Below the pieces are notes generated by a model, which ran no database searches, had not been told where the DNA came from, and saw only the letters and a list, made by a program, of their open reading frames with translations. Below are positions 34,330 to 44,386 of a stretch of 64,000 bases of DNA, one piece after another. The DNA comes from Lasiosphaeris hirsuta (taxonomy: Eukaryota > Ascomycota > Sordariomycetes > Sordariales > Lasiosphaeriaceae). The stretch covers positions 3,906,001 through 3,970,000 of the forward strand of contig JAUKUA010000003.1 in the NCBI GenBank assembly GCA_030549175.1, read 5' to 3'. Each line of letters starts with the position of its first letter. The first letter of the stretch is position 1. The position numbers and the translations under genes are program-made.

Positions 34330-36429
34330 TTATGATAAACTTCGTAGAGACTGTGCCCTGCTCGTTTTTCGCTGATGTCGATTGTGATTATTATCACCCT
34401 CCTCACTCTTAGCCCTTGATAACCTCATATTATCAGAATTGACGTAGGGCTGACTTAAGTCGTCAAAATCCAACTCGTCTCGTGGCGTCAGCGGGCCATG
34501 AAACTCTTGCGGCGCCAGCCTCGCCAGATCATCTTTCCGCCAAAAGTAAAGCACCTCTTCCTGCCACCGCCCAGGGTTGACAATCTTGAACCATCTCTCA
34601 GATATGGAAAACATGAGCTCCACCTCCATCGGTGATGTCCGTAATCTGTGGATGAGCCACTGGTTGATGAAGTCGGGCTTGTTTTCCGCCCCCTTCATGA
34701 GATTATCAATCCCAAGCTCTTTCATACACTCCGCTCGGCGTCGCGCGCTATCCGGGTTGTCCTTTGGCAACTTCATCGCTTGTTCTAGTGCTGCGATGGG
34801 CGAAAGCAGTTCCAGTACGTGTGAGGGATTTGACAGCAGGATCGGGAACCGTGGGTGTGTCAGTTTACTACCAGCCCTCGGGGGTGAGTCGATCGTCATA
34901 TTACCCTCCGGCAATAGGGCGGCTTGCTTGCTGCCCGAGAATATCACAAACTCCTCGTTGTAAGTGGCATGCTTACGCATCACGCCCTTCTCCATGCATA
35001 ATTCTCTCAATCGACCGACCTCGCGTTCCGTTTCTTCCAGCGTCTGCCTCGCTAGCTTCTCCTGGTGCTCAAAATCCCGAAGAAAGTCCAGGTCGTCAAT
35101 ATCAATAGAGACCCCAAACCGAGCCTCGAATTCCGCTGGGGTGATGGGTATATTTGCTAGTGATGTCTTGAGCGACTTCAGTTCTTCCTCGCTAAGTAAG
35201 TTTCCTCGGTTGGCGCGCACACGCGCCCGATGGAGACCCATTTCGAGCTCATACAAGATACCCTCGCGGTGGACCCGGAGCTCTTCGACGTGCTCCTTGG
35301 CAAGCTCGCGTTCGCCAGCGGCATCAAGAAGTGCTTGGTACAAGGGGTGGATGTCCTCTTGGCGCTCCCCTGATATACCTAAGAGCGAGTACCTTGACAA
35401 CCGGTCGTCATCATCGTCATCACCTGCATCGTCGGCACACTCGTCATACTCGCCATACTCGTCGTCGTCCGCATCGGACAGGGCCAAATGTGAGTGAGGC
35501 TGGTTTGCTGTGGCGTGGAATTCGGCTTCGAGTGCGTAAAGTTCGGACTCTTCACGATCTAGCTCTGTTTCCAACTCTTCGTACTTGTCCTCAGCATCAT
35601 AGTAGTCGTTGTAAGCGCTCTGCATCTTCTTGAACTCCTCTTCAATCTTGTCCGACGACACAACCATCCGTTTGCTCGAATTGAGTTGAGGAACTTGTAG
35701 CAGGGGCCTGAAAAGGTTCATAAACTCATTGTCAATGTCTCCCTTTTGACGTCGAAGATGTCGTACTTCAGCACGCCGATCAGACTTCATCGCCCGCAGC
35801 CGCGCAACCTTGTCGCGTTGTTCCTCAACCATTAACCAAAGCACGGGGCCGCGCGTACCGGACCTGCTCCTTGTCGCAACATCCTCGGAACGCCAGGAGC
35901 CGGACTCGGGGCTAGCTGAGAGGGTGACCGAGCGATATTGTCGCGGAGATTGAGAATGGTAGCTCTGAAGCTGTTGAGAGCGCCATGATGGCTGCGGGCG
36001 ACCGTTGCCTCTGCCCCGAGTTAAACTGGAGTGGGAACGCTCGGCAAATGGGCCTGTGTTGTCATAACGGTATTCATCTGAACTGGGAGATGACTCTCCG
36101 TCCCTCGAAAGGGATGCTGAATCAGATTCGGACACGGGACCAGGGCTTGTCCGACCACGGCGAAACTCTACACGACTTATTGAACCATTGATTCTTTGGG
36201 TCCCACGAGAAACAGGGGCTCTGGCGGGAAGTCGGTTAGGGCTAGGGATCGCGGCTTTGGTCTGAGCCAAGTCGATCGCGATGGCTTGGGGGAGGGACGT
36301 CTTTTTGGTCTCTTGGATTTGAGTCAAGATCGGCCTGCTCGCGAACTGGCGATTATCGGGAGGCCCATTTGGGGGTGACGAGTCGCTTCGTGGCGAGGCA
36401 TGATACTCGGGACTCCTTGCGGGCGCCAT
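34330..36429 (-). CDS. Hypothetical coiled-coil protein
   Basis: Intron-free, 699 aa from the ATG at 36429 (the frame opens further upstream only through a GTG codon). I do not recognise a named family. Residues 1-200 are Ser/Pro/Arg-rich and probably disordered. From about 205 long charged heptad-like stretches follow (EEQRDKVARLRAMKSDRR, EDKYEELETELDREESEL), broken by an acidic run containing DDDDDD near 345. A second helical block (AGERELAKEHVEELRVHREG, RQTLEETEREVGRLRELCMEKG) follows. The C-terminal 150 residues look globular: FPILLSNPSHVLELLSPIAAL, FINQWLIHRLRTSPMEVELM and FSISERWFKIVNPGRWQEEV. The W-rich conserved-looking C-terminus argues for a real structural protein. Role unknown. 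Confidence 0.85.
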   Translation of the reverse strand: MAPARSPEYHASPRSDSSPPNGPPDNRQFASRPILTQIQETKKTSLPQAIAIDLAQTKAAIPSPNRLPARAPVSRGTQRINGSISRVEFRRGRTSPGPVSESDSASLSRDGESSPSSDEYRYDNTGPFAERSHSSLTRGRGNGRPQPSWRSQQLQSYHSQSPRQYRSVTLSASPESGSWRSEDVATRSRSGTRGPVLWLMVEEQRDKVARLRAMKSDRRAEVRHLRRQKGDIDNEFMNLFRPLLQVPQLNSSKRMVVSSDKIEEEFKKMQSAYNDYYDAEDKYEELETELDREESELYALEAEFHATANQPHSHLALSDADDDEYGEYDECADDAGDDDDDDRLSRYSLLGISGERQEDIHPLYQALLDAAGERELAKEHVEELRVHREGILYELEMGLHRARVRANRGNLLSEEELKSLKTSLANIPITPAEFEARFGVSIDIDDLDFLRDFEHQEKLARQTLEETEREVGRLRELCMEKGVMRKHATYNEEFVIFSGSKQAALLPEGNMTIDSPPRAGSKLTHPRFPILLSNPSHVLELLSPIAALEQAMKLPKDNPDSARRRAECMKELGIDNLMKGAENKPDFINQWLIHRLRTSPMEVELMFSISERWFKIVNPGRWQEEVLYFWRKDDLARLAPQEFHGPLTPRDELDFDDLSQPYVNSDNMRLSRAKSEEGDNNHNRHQRKTSRAQSLRSLS

Positions 36430-38385
36430 CTGGCTCAATTGCAACACGGACCCTGCCTGGCACAGCCATCAAACTGCAGAGCGCGCACGATTGAGGAAGG
36501 TGTTAAAAAATGTGGGTGGAAGCTATCAGGACGTGACAGGCGGGAAGCTGAGGATCTCGCGCCACTCCGTGGAGAGCTTGAATAGAGAAGACGAGTTCGA
36601 TTGTTTGAGTTAGGTTATTGAGGGTTGGTGTGTTTGCTGACCTTGATCTCTAGGTGTGGAATGCACGTCTCGATAACAAGCGTCGAGGGCATGCGAAAGA
36701 GGAAAATCGGTGTGCCTGATTCAGGTGTGTACCACCCACGGCGGCTCGCCCTCGCTCTCTGCGGCCTGCAGCCGTTCGCCCTGCCGTTGTTGGTAGGTTG
36801 GGACGGGACGCGTCCCGTCAGTGACCCCCACCATGCCAGATCTGCTCGTGATTGATCCGACATTCTTTGCCAGCTGCAGACGCGCCGGACTCCCAGTTGC
36901 GAATGAGCGGCAGAAGAAATTCAGTGAGGTATACAATTACCCAAGTAAGTACCTCAGGGCTCAATCGGATCGCACGGCGGCACTAGCAGGAGTGAGGTTC
37001 ACTCTCCAAGGCCGGGGAGGGCAGCTCCTGAAGAAGATGGTATTAGCATATTTTTACCCTAAGTGTAAAGTAGCGTTTCGAAAGAGATAGGCTCGAGAAC
37101 CAAATGTTGACTGCTCCCTTCTGTCCCGATGAGGGACGAAGTAGCGACGACGAAGTCCCATAGTGACGCGGGACAGAGTAGCGACGGGAGGGTAGAGGCG
37201 CTAGGCGGCGGCATCCTGGTAGTTCCCCGCGATGTCCCCACCTTCCTGAGGCACGCAGCCGTTGATACATTCACTAGTAGGGTATCTGATGGGAGCGAGG
37301 TATCCACTACAGCTCCACACAAGACTTGAGCCTTGGCCACGAGGTTGCGAACATCGGCAACAGGATGAAGTGTGATGCACTCTTGTCCAAATCAGGAATT
37401 TGTATTTCTTCTCTTGCTTTACCTGAATTTCTCTCTTTCGTCCACTGCCCATAATGCTCGGTTCCCACTTTCTGTGTAGCTGCCTAAAGCATGCTTCAGA
37501 AGTAGCAATACAGGTTGCTGCCCTAAGGTTTCCATATCATCAGGTACTAAGGTCGTCAGTCCCAGGTGTTACCACAGGTTGGAGCCAGCGGGCTGGCACG
37601 GGCTATTGGACAAAAGCAACAGCTGGAGCGCCACCAGAGCTGCGACCCAAATGAGAGCTTGCCAACGGCTCGCACGACTAGGGGCTATTGAGGGTGGTTC
37701 GGGAACCGCTGACATTGGATGGTTTGGGTCAAGATAAGAAGACAAGAGGCAGCCACACCCTGATGCTAGGCCAGTCTCCACGCTTTTCCCCCCGATTGTC
37801 AACGCAAAAAGGTAATTGTCTGATTCGATCTGCACCAACACTCCCTCCCAGCAGGCACCCTGCCGTACCGTACCGCTCCTCGGCGACACTTTGGCAGAGG
37901 TACCGACAGTCATCCGTCAACGCCATTCAGCCAGTGGCCGCACACGCTGGATGCCGCGAATGGGATTGGGGTCCCTGTGTCACGAGCTGCCTCCCCACCA
38001 ATACCAACTGCATTTAATATAGCCCAAAAGACGGCCGGACGACAAGCTCGCGATCCCGCTTCCCATAGTCCCAGAGTCCACCGTCTTTTGGTGGCCACTT
38101 GCTGCTGCTCAGCGGTGCGGCTCTGCTATACTTTTTTTTTTTTTTTTTTGGATCATCTTAAGAAAGCGGTCGGCGGCGCGTGCCGGCGATAACTTACTGT
38201 GACGTCCTCACCCCAGCGCGGGTACTCGGAGAGAGCTCAGTATTCCCCGGGCTACTCGCGACCAAGCCCCCTCGCCTGTGGTCGACGCTCCTCCTCCTGC
38301 TGGTGTCTCTGATGTCGCCTTGTCGTCCAATTCATCACTGTCCAAGCTCTCGCCTCCTTTTCTCGCCCCAAAATGACCCGTCGCC
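36430..38385. other. Intergenic region before the DUF6590 gene
   Basis: No gene supported. It is the divergent upstream region shared by the coiled-coil gene (-) and the DUF6590 gene (+). T18 lies at 38132-38149, and a CT-rich leader runs to the ATG at 38386. Confidence 0.6.
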
Positions 38386-40669
38386 ATGAGTAACCAAAAC
38401 CAACCCCCATGGAGCGGCTATCAATGGGACGCCAACCACAATGCCCATTACACAGTAGATGCACTCGGTATGCGTCTTGTTCTTTTGTTTTCAGTTCTGT
38501 TCCTAAGTCCCGTGTTTCTAGGCAACCCTATCTATAACTATGGCCCCGGGGGCGGCCAAGCAGCCCCGCGTGCCGACGGCGTCGACGATCTGAGCGGTGA
38601 CTTTTCCCAAATCGGCATACATGACCCGCCGCCCGGCCAAGATGGAATGTATAGTCAGTATGGTGAACCAAGCTACGACTATACGTTTGCAAACCAGAAT
38701 CAGGGATACGGTGTGTCTCATCGGCATGGCTACCCCTCGTCCTCAACGCGCGATGGCAAGGGCGAGGGCCCTAGTACCACGGCGGGAAGGTCCAGCAAAA
38801 GGGGCAATAGGGATAGGAAACCGCCCTCGTCTAAGGCCACATCGTCTAGGAAGTCTCACAGAGCTCACAGGGCGGTTCCGCAATCCGAAGAGTTGGAGCC
38901 CTCTGACCCTTTTTTCCCAGAGCCTTCAAGTTACACAGGATCGGAGGCCTATGGCTCACATCAGCCAAATATTGGCGAACCCCCTGAGCAATATGCTTTC
39001 CGGTCGACAAATACGTTTCCCCACCCGCAGCACCATGACCCCAACGAGCTTGAAGAACCCGCGGAGGACCCCCAAGACTTGAACCAGAACTTAGACACCA
39101 ATTCGGGATTTCGGGTTGATTCGGAGTTTGGAGCTGGTCCCGGTTTAGACGCTGGCTCAGGCTTTGAGACCGGCACTGGTTTTGAGACCGGTACCGGTTT
39201 CGAGACTGGTACTGGTTTTGAGACAGGAAATGCTGATTATGGAGACAGCCATCATACGTTGGATGGGGGTTCTGTGGAAGTGCCAAGTATGAACTTAGTT
39301 TGCTCACCATGATCTCATTGCTAACCACAAGGTGCAGCAACGGAAACGTATGACGATGAATCGCGACGCACATACAGTGATCCGAGACATAGCCATCGTG
39401 GCCGTGGCCACGCCAACCATTCAAACTACCCAACATTCGAACACGAAGAATACTCAACAGAGGAATCAGTAGAGCATTCAAGGGATGAGCTCGGTAAGTG
39501 CTTTGGTGGTTTGTCTTATTGCGCTGGCCCCGTTGTCTCTTGTCGCTCATACGTATTGCTACAGACCAGAGAGACCATGCCGGACTTGACCCAGAATTAC
39601 AAGATGCGGTCAATCAGGCAAACCCATATCTACCCGGGTTCCCAGGCGACTCTGCGGGCCCCTCGGGGCTTGGGGGCGGCAGTTATTCGTACGAGGAGGA
39701 CAACGATGATAATGACACCCCAAGAGCCGGAAGTCCTGTTGAGGGAGGATACAACTCAGGTCATCCGCCCCCTTTCCCGCCCACTGATCCAGCCGACGTT
39801 CCTACAGTCTTCTCGGGGCCCTTTACGGCTAGCTACCCCACGGACAGGATTTCTGGGAACCCCGCAGCCGGGGAGGCGGAACGACTGGATGATCGTAAGA
39901 CTCAAACCCGTTGCTTTGCATGACCAAGCCTAATAGACCTTACTAGGGTACCACATTGAGCCGTCTTACAAGTTCAGGCCTGGCCGTGTTAGTCAAGCCA
40001 CAATTCCAAACGAACCATCACCATTCCTATCTAACCTCTTGACCCTTAGGTGTTCAAGGTGCTCTGGTCAGAACCTATCGGTAACGGAAGGACTGAGGCA
40101 ATGACAGACGTTGAAGTACAGCAGCATCTGGGTGTACAATTTTACGTTGGATTCCGGCGTTTTATCGTTGTTGCCAACGATGAAGGCAATTGCACTTGCG
40201 TGTAAGTATAAGTTTCCATGATGTGTTCCCAATTGGTTCACTGACAGAACCAAGGCCGATTTTGACATATGAACGAAGAGGGTGCACGAAGAGGGGCGTA
40301 AAGCCTCAAAAGCACGGAGTTGTATACCCTGAAGGAGGGCGGCCCCATTACCTTAGGAACGAGCCTACTATGGGGTTTGCACCTGTCCGGTTGCACCTTG
40401 AAGATTCGACCGAGAAACTCGCCAAGGAATCTCGAGTGAACTACGCGAAGCTCGTTACGGTGGAACACAATGTCAAGGTGTTTTTCATTGGCACAATTAT
40501 TGATTTTCATGTCGTGAATGCGGCTGTCGACCGTTGCTGGATCTTGAAGAATCGCCTGTCTGATCGCCAGACAGGCGATTCCACCCGCAACAGGCCACGG
40601 GAAAACCGACCAGAATACCGAGACAACAGAGAGAGGGAGCACCGGCGAGACCCGAACCGTCGTCAGTAA
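38386..40669 (+). CDS. DUF6590 domain protein
   Basis: Seven exons: 38386-38467, 38522-39286, 39332-39493, 39565-39894, 39947-39987, 40050-40201 and 40255-40669, giving 648 aa. The N-terminal 450 residues are low-complexity (Gly, Ser, Pro, Asp, Tyr) with four GFETGT-type repeats at 39160-39231. The DUF6590 domain covers about 455-600. It starts YKFRPGRVFKVLWSEP and includes FYVGFRRFIVVANDEGNCTCVPI, HGVVYPEGG and VNYAKLVTVEHNVKVFFIG. This domain is widespread and expanded in filamentous fungi; its function is not established. Intron 3 has two in-frame acceptors 6 nt apart (39331 and 39337), so forms may differ by two residues. A perfect 14-bp inverted repeat lies in the last exon (40549-40581). 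The tail after the domain is Arg/Asn-rich. Confidence 0.9.
39160..39231 (+). repeat. 18-bp coding tandem repeat, 4 copies
   Basis: Each unit encodes Gly-Phe-Glu-Thr-Gly-Thr or a close variant. Copies differ mainly at third positions. Confidence 0.9.
40549..40581. repeat. Perfect 14-bp inverted repeat, 5-nt loop, inside CDS
   Basis: GAATCGCCTGTCTG is followed by ATCGC and then by its exact reverse complement. It encodes NRLSDRQTGDS, just after the DUF6590 domain. Confidence 0.95.
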
Positions 40670-43600
40670 CAAGTGGTTTCAAGTCGGAGCCGGGATTCGA
40701 TTTATCGAATCTGGACCCAACACCGATGAAATCCCAACGGGGGGGTTTTTTTTTTCTTCAGGCGCCCTACGTTAGGGCATGGGCTATCCATCATCTTGAG
40801 GCGGTAGTGGCTGAGGACAGCCGAGCCGATATCGTCTTAAAGGATATATACGTTTGACACAGTTGACACAGACTGGCCTTATTTAGGGGCCGAGCTCTGG
40901 CGATTTTCCCCGGTCATGATCTTGGCCTTCTGGATGCTTGACCTTGGCTATATCGGGCCAGTTGGGAGGGGCTATTTGCTGCAATACGCAGTTTTGCCCC
41001 ATATGTTTTCTTGGCTGGGATTTGGTCTACCGACTTTCATTTTCCCTTTCGCTTTGTCGAACGTCATGAGATTGGAACGAGACGTCTCTTTTACTTATTG
41101 TCATTTTCCTTATTCACGTGCAATGACGACAGACATGCCGAGGACAGATGGGATACAAGGTTGACTTCTGTGATGAAACACAGGGTTTTCTTGTGGTAGT
41201 TCCTTTTCCTTGGTGCCTACCCTCCAGCATTTGTCAGACCCCAGCTACACTACTGGACTCACGAATTTACGACCTTGGTGTTACTCGATATCCCGCAAGA
41301 GAATTTTATATGCGCCAGAAGAAAGTATGCAAGCATCGGGCAGAGATGGTATTTGGATCAAGTGGAAGGGAAGGAGAGAGATGGTCAATGAATGTTATGA
41401 GCTATTTCCTCTGTTTTATTTATTAGAGCTGTTCTTGGCCATTGTTAGTAGTTATTTTAAGCCGTGGTCTGTTAGGTGCCTAGGTTCATAGTCCTAACTG
41501 GTTAGACACTGTTTGCACATCCCTCAGGTGAGCAAAGTGTTGCCAATGCACATATGACGACAGTCTGAGGCACTTAGCGGAGCCTTGAGTCCACCCCAAG
41601 CATCCTCGACACGAGCCAGAACCGGGTTCTGCAGCGGGCCGGACCTCCCAGGAGGGGGGGAGAGGGGGCAACGCGTTCATAACTTGGACCAATCTCAGTT
41701 GCCTGCTCCGTCGACCAACGCCACTCCTTCCGAAACCAGACCTCAGGGCCTCGATGCAACATCCTCATATTTCCGGTTGAACTACACACTGAGGCAAGAT
41801 CTCGTCCATTTCCCGTGACCAACCAAAAAAGCCCTCCGGAAATCGTCTCAACACGGGATATCGTGACTTTTTGTTCCTCGCAATGGCGCTCGGAGATAAG
41901 ACTCGTAGAGTAGTGACACAATACGGGTACAAGCTTATGATCGTCTCACTTGGGTCATGGTACTGTCTCATTCGCCCTCGAGCTGACCGCTGTGTCCATC
42001 TTCGTCCTGTTGCTGTTCCCCGCTTCGGCCTTAAGAGCTTCACGGCTGGGCGGCGGCGGTTGGAGGCTGAACTAAGGGAGGACGGGGCTGGCCCGGTTGG
42101 CTGACCCGATGGCTCCTTGGGCATCAACAAGTCCCCGCCGTGCGAAACATTCAGTTAGCAAGTTAGCAGCCCAGCCGGTGGGAATAGGTTTAGCTATATG
42201 CTCATGGCGCCACTATCGCATCCCCTTGTCCTGCGGGGGAGGAGTGGCGGACGGGGAAGGGGTGCACCCAAATCAGTGGGAAGACATTGTTTAGCCTGAG
42301 GACTTATTGCACCATTGCGCCCCCAGGATGGCGGAGAAATGACTGACTGGGCCGTGGACTGTGGTTGTGGACTATGTGCCCACGATCGTTGCGCGCCGTC
42401 AACAGTTAAAATCGCGCAAGAGGTCACGCACGCAAAAGCACGCACGCTGACCGTTTATACGCTGCGTCGTGCCGCGAGTAGGCGATTGCCGGTAGGGCAG
42501 GTCGCAGCGAAAGTATGACACGGGGAGGCTCCGAATCAGGACTTAGGTTTGATGATGGGGGTTTATCCCAGAAAGCTCGCGCCGAGATCCACAGGTCAAG
42601 GCAGCGGTCCCCTGTGCAGCCGGGCGGTGAAATGGAGAGTGAGATGTCGTCGCGGGCCATTTACCATTTCCCCTATTTCCTGCTGGACGGTAACAGGGTA
42701 ATAAAGGCGGATGAATGGGCGGTGTTTGCTTGCTGGAGGTTGGAAAGTACAGGGCTTCGATTCGATCTTCCATCGCTCCGTGGCAGGGGTTCAAAAGCCG
42801 TCACTTTCCCCCGCGTTTGGCGGGTTATCTGATCCGCTGATGATCTAATCAATCTCAACAATATCAATCGGTGAGACGAGAAAAAGCGAATTTGTGGTGG
42901 TGGGTCCCGACCGACCGTCTCAGAGAGTGTGGGGCTGATTGATAAATATGATTGATTAGATAGGTTTGCTGGGTACCACCAGACTGTGCGTGCAGCACAG
43001 TGCCAGCTTGCTGAGCCCTGACCGCGCCTTGGAGACGCCGAGGTCGGAGACAGGGCTTGCTGAGTTCCCCAAGCATCTGAAAGTTCCCGCGGAGCTGCGG
43101 GCACAGGCATGCGATATGATATGGGTAGGTGTGCCAAACGAGGAGGATGGATTTCCTTAGACGTCAATATTTATCTTTTTTATAATGGGGTGTCGCAGTG
43201 TCTGAGGTCGTGGGCGGGCTTGCTGAGCGCAGGGCCGCATCCTCTGTAGGGCCCTGGCATTAGGTGAGGGCGATGTGGCAACATTCCGTCTTGCCCATCT
43301 AGAAAGGTCTAGGGCGTAAGGTACTAGTTGCGAGTTACGTGAGACTGTGTGGTACATACGCTCTGTTGCACTCCCAATTGACGTAAAAACGGTGACTGGG
43401 TACGATCCATACATGGCACCACCTAAAATTGGCCTGAACTGAGAGTGGTATGTCCATACTGTATACTCGAACAAGACAAGGTTTCCAGCTCGTACGACTC
43501 CAGGCAAAATCGGGGCAGTGTATTTCCGGACAGGAGCACCCGGCAAAGAAAAAAAGAAGCCGTCTCCGTCGCTGGGTCAGGGCTGAGAAGTATTGCAATA

Positions 43601-44386
43601 AGGGGAAGCCGACAACATGCTGCCTGCGCATCTATCACTCGGGGCAGTAATACGTGCGAATACGCACCCAGCATCTTTCTGCCAGTGCTGAGCGAGAGCC
43701 ACCAGAGCCACCAGAGCAGTCGCTGATGCCGAGGATGAGGACGGCAGAGTCCAGGTCCTGCCTGTTTCCTTGGACCGTCAGTATTTTTCCCTCCTAGGGC
43801 CCAGATCGGGCGGAAACGGCAGCCCCCTGTCGGCATCTTCCACCTGAGCGGGCAGAGGGCGAGAGGATCCAGAGGGTGAACAAAAAGCCGCGCACTGTGT
43901 GTCTCCCGCATCTTGCGCACTGGAAGCTGCGCTAGCCCCAGCCTCGTGCCGCATTCCCAATCGCTTACCTCAACCGTGGGCTTTGTGCCCAGAGAAATGG
44001 GCAGCGATTAGTTAAAGATCACCAATTTCCCCTTCTCTACCTTTCCCTCTGGACTTCTCTCCATCCTGTCAAATCTGTGCGTCTTTTGGCTCGTCAATTG
44101 CCAATCTATCTTTGAGGTTCTGCTAGCGACTCGACGACCACCTACCATTCTCGCCCTGACTTTGGCACACTGCGTTGCTGTGTCTTCTCCCGCAACCGAG
44201 GCCCATCTATCCGTATATCACAGCGATTTCTGGCTTCTCTCCGTCAAAAATCCGGTCATGCCTTCACATCTTTAACACGCGCCATCCTGTCTATACTCTT
44301 CAAGGCCGCTCTTCTGCCAGCAGCTCCCCACTCTTCGTCCTGTCATTTTTATTTTCCCACTGGGCCAATTGTTATTTTATCATACA
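40670..44386. other. Intergenic region with 3' palindrome and pyrimidine-rich leader
   Basis: No gene supported over 3.7 kb. An 18-bp stretch at 40694-40711 is an 8-bp perfect inverted repeat just after the DUF6590 stop. The last 370 bp are pyrimidine-rich and look like the long leader of the next gene, with a five-codon uORF at 44258-44275. Confidence 0.55.

Noticed and set aside
34577..35497. ORFs antisense to the coiled-coil gene
   Set aside because: Ser/Arg-rich shadows of the acidic, Ser-rich real frame.
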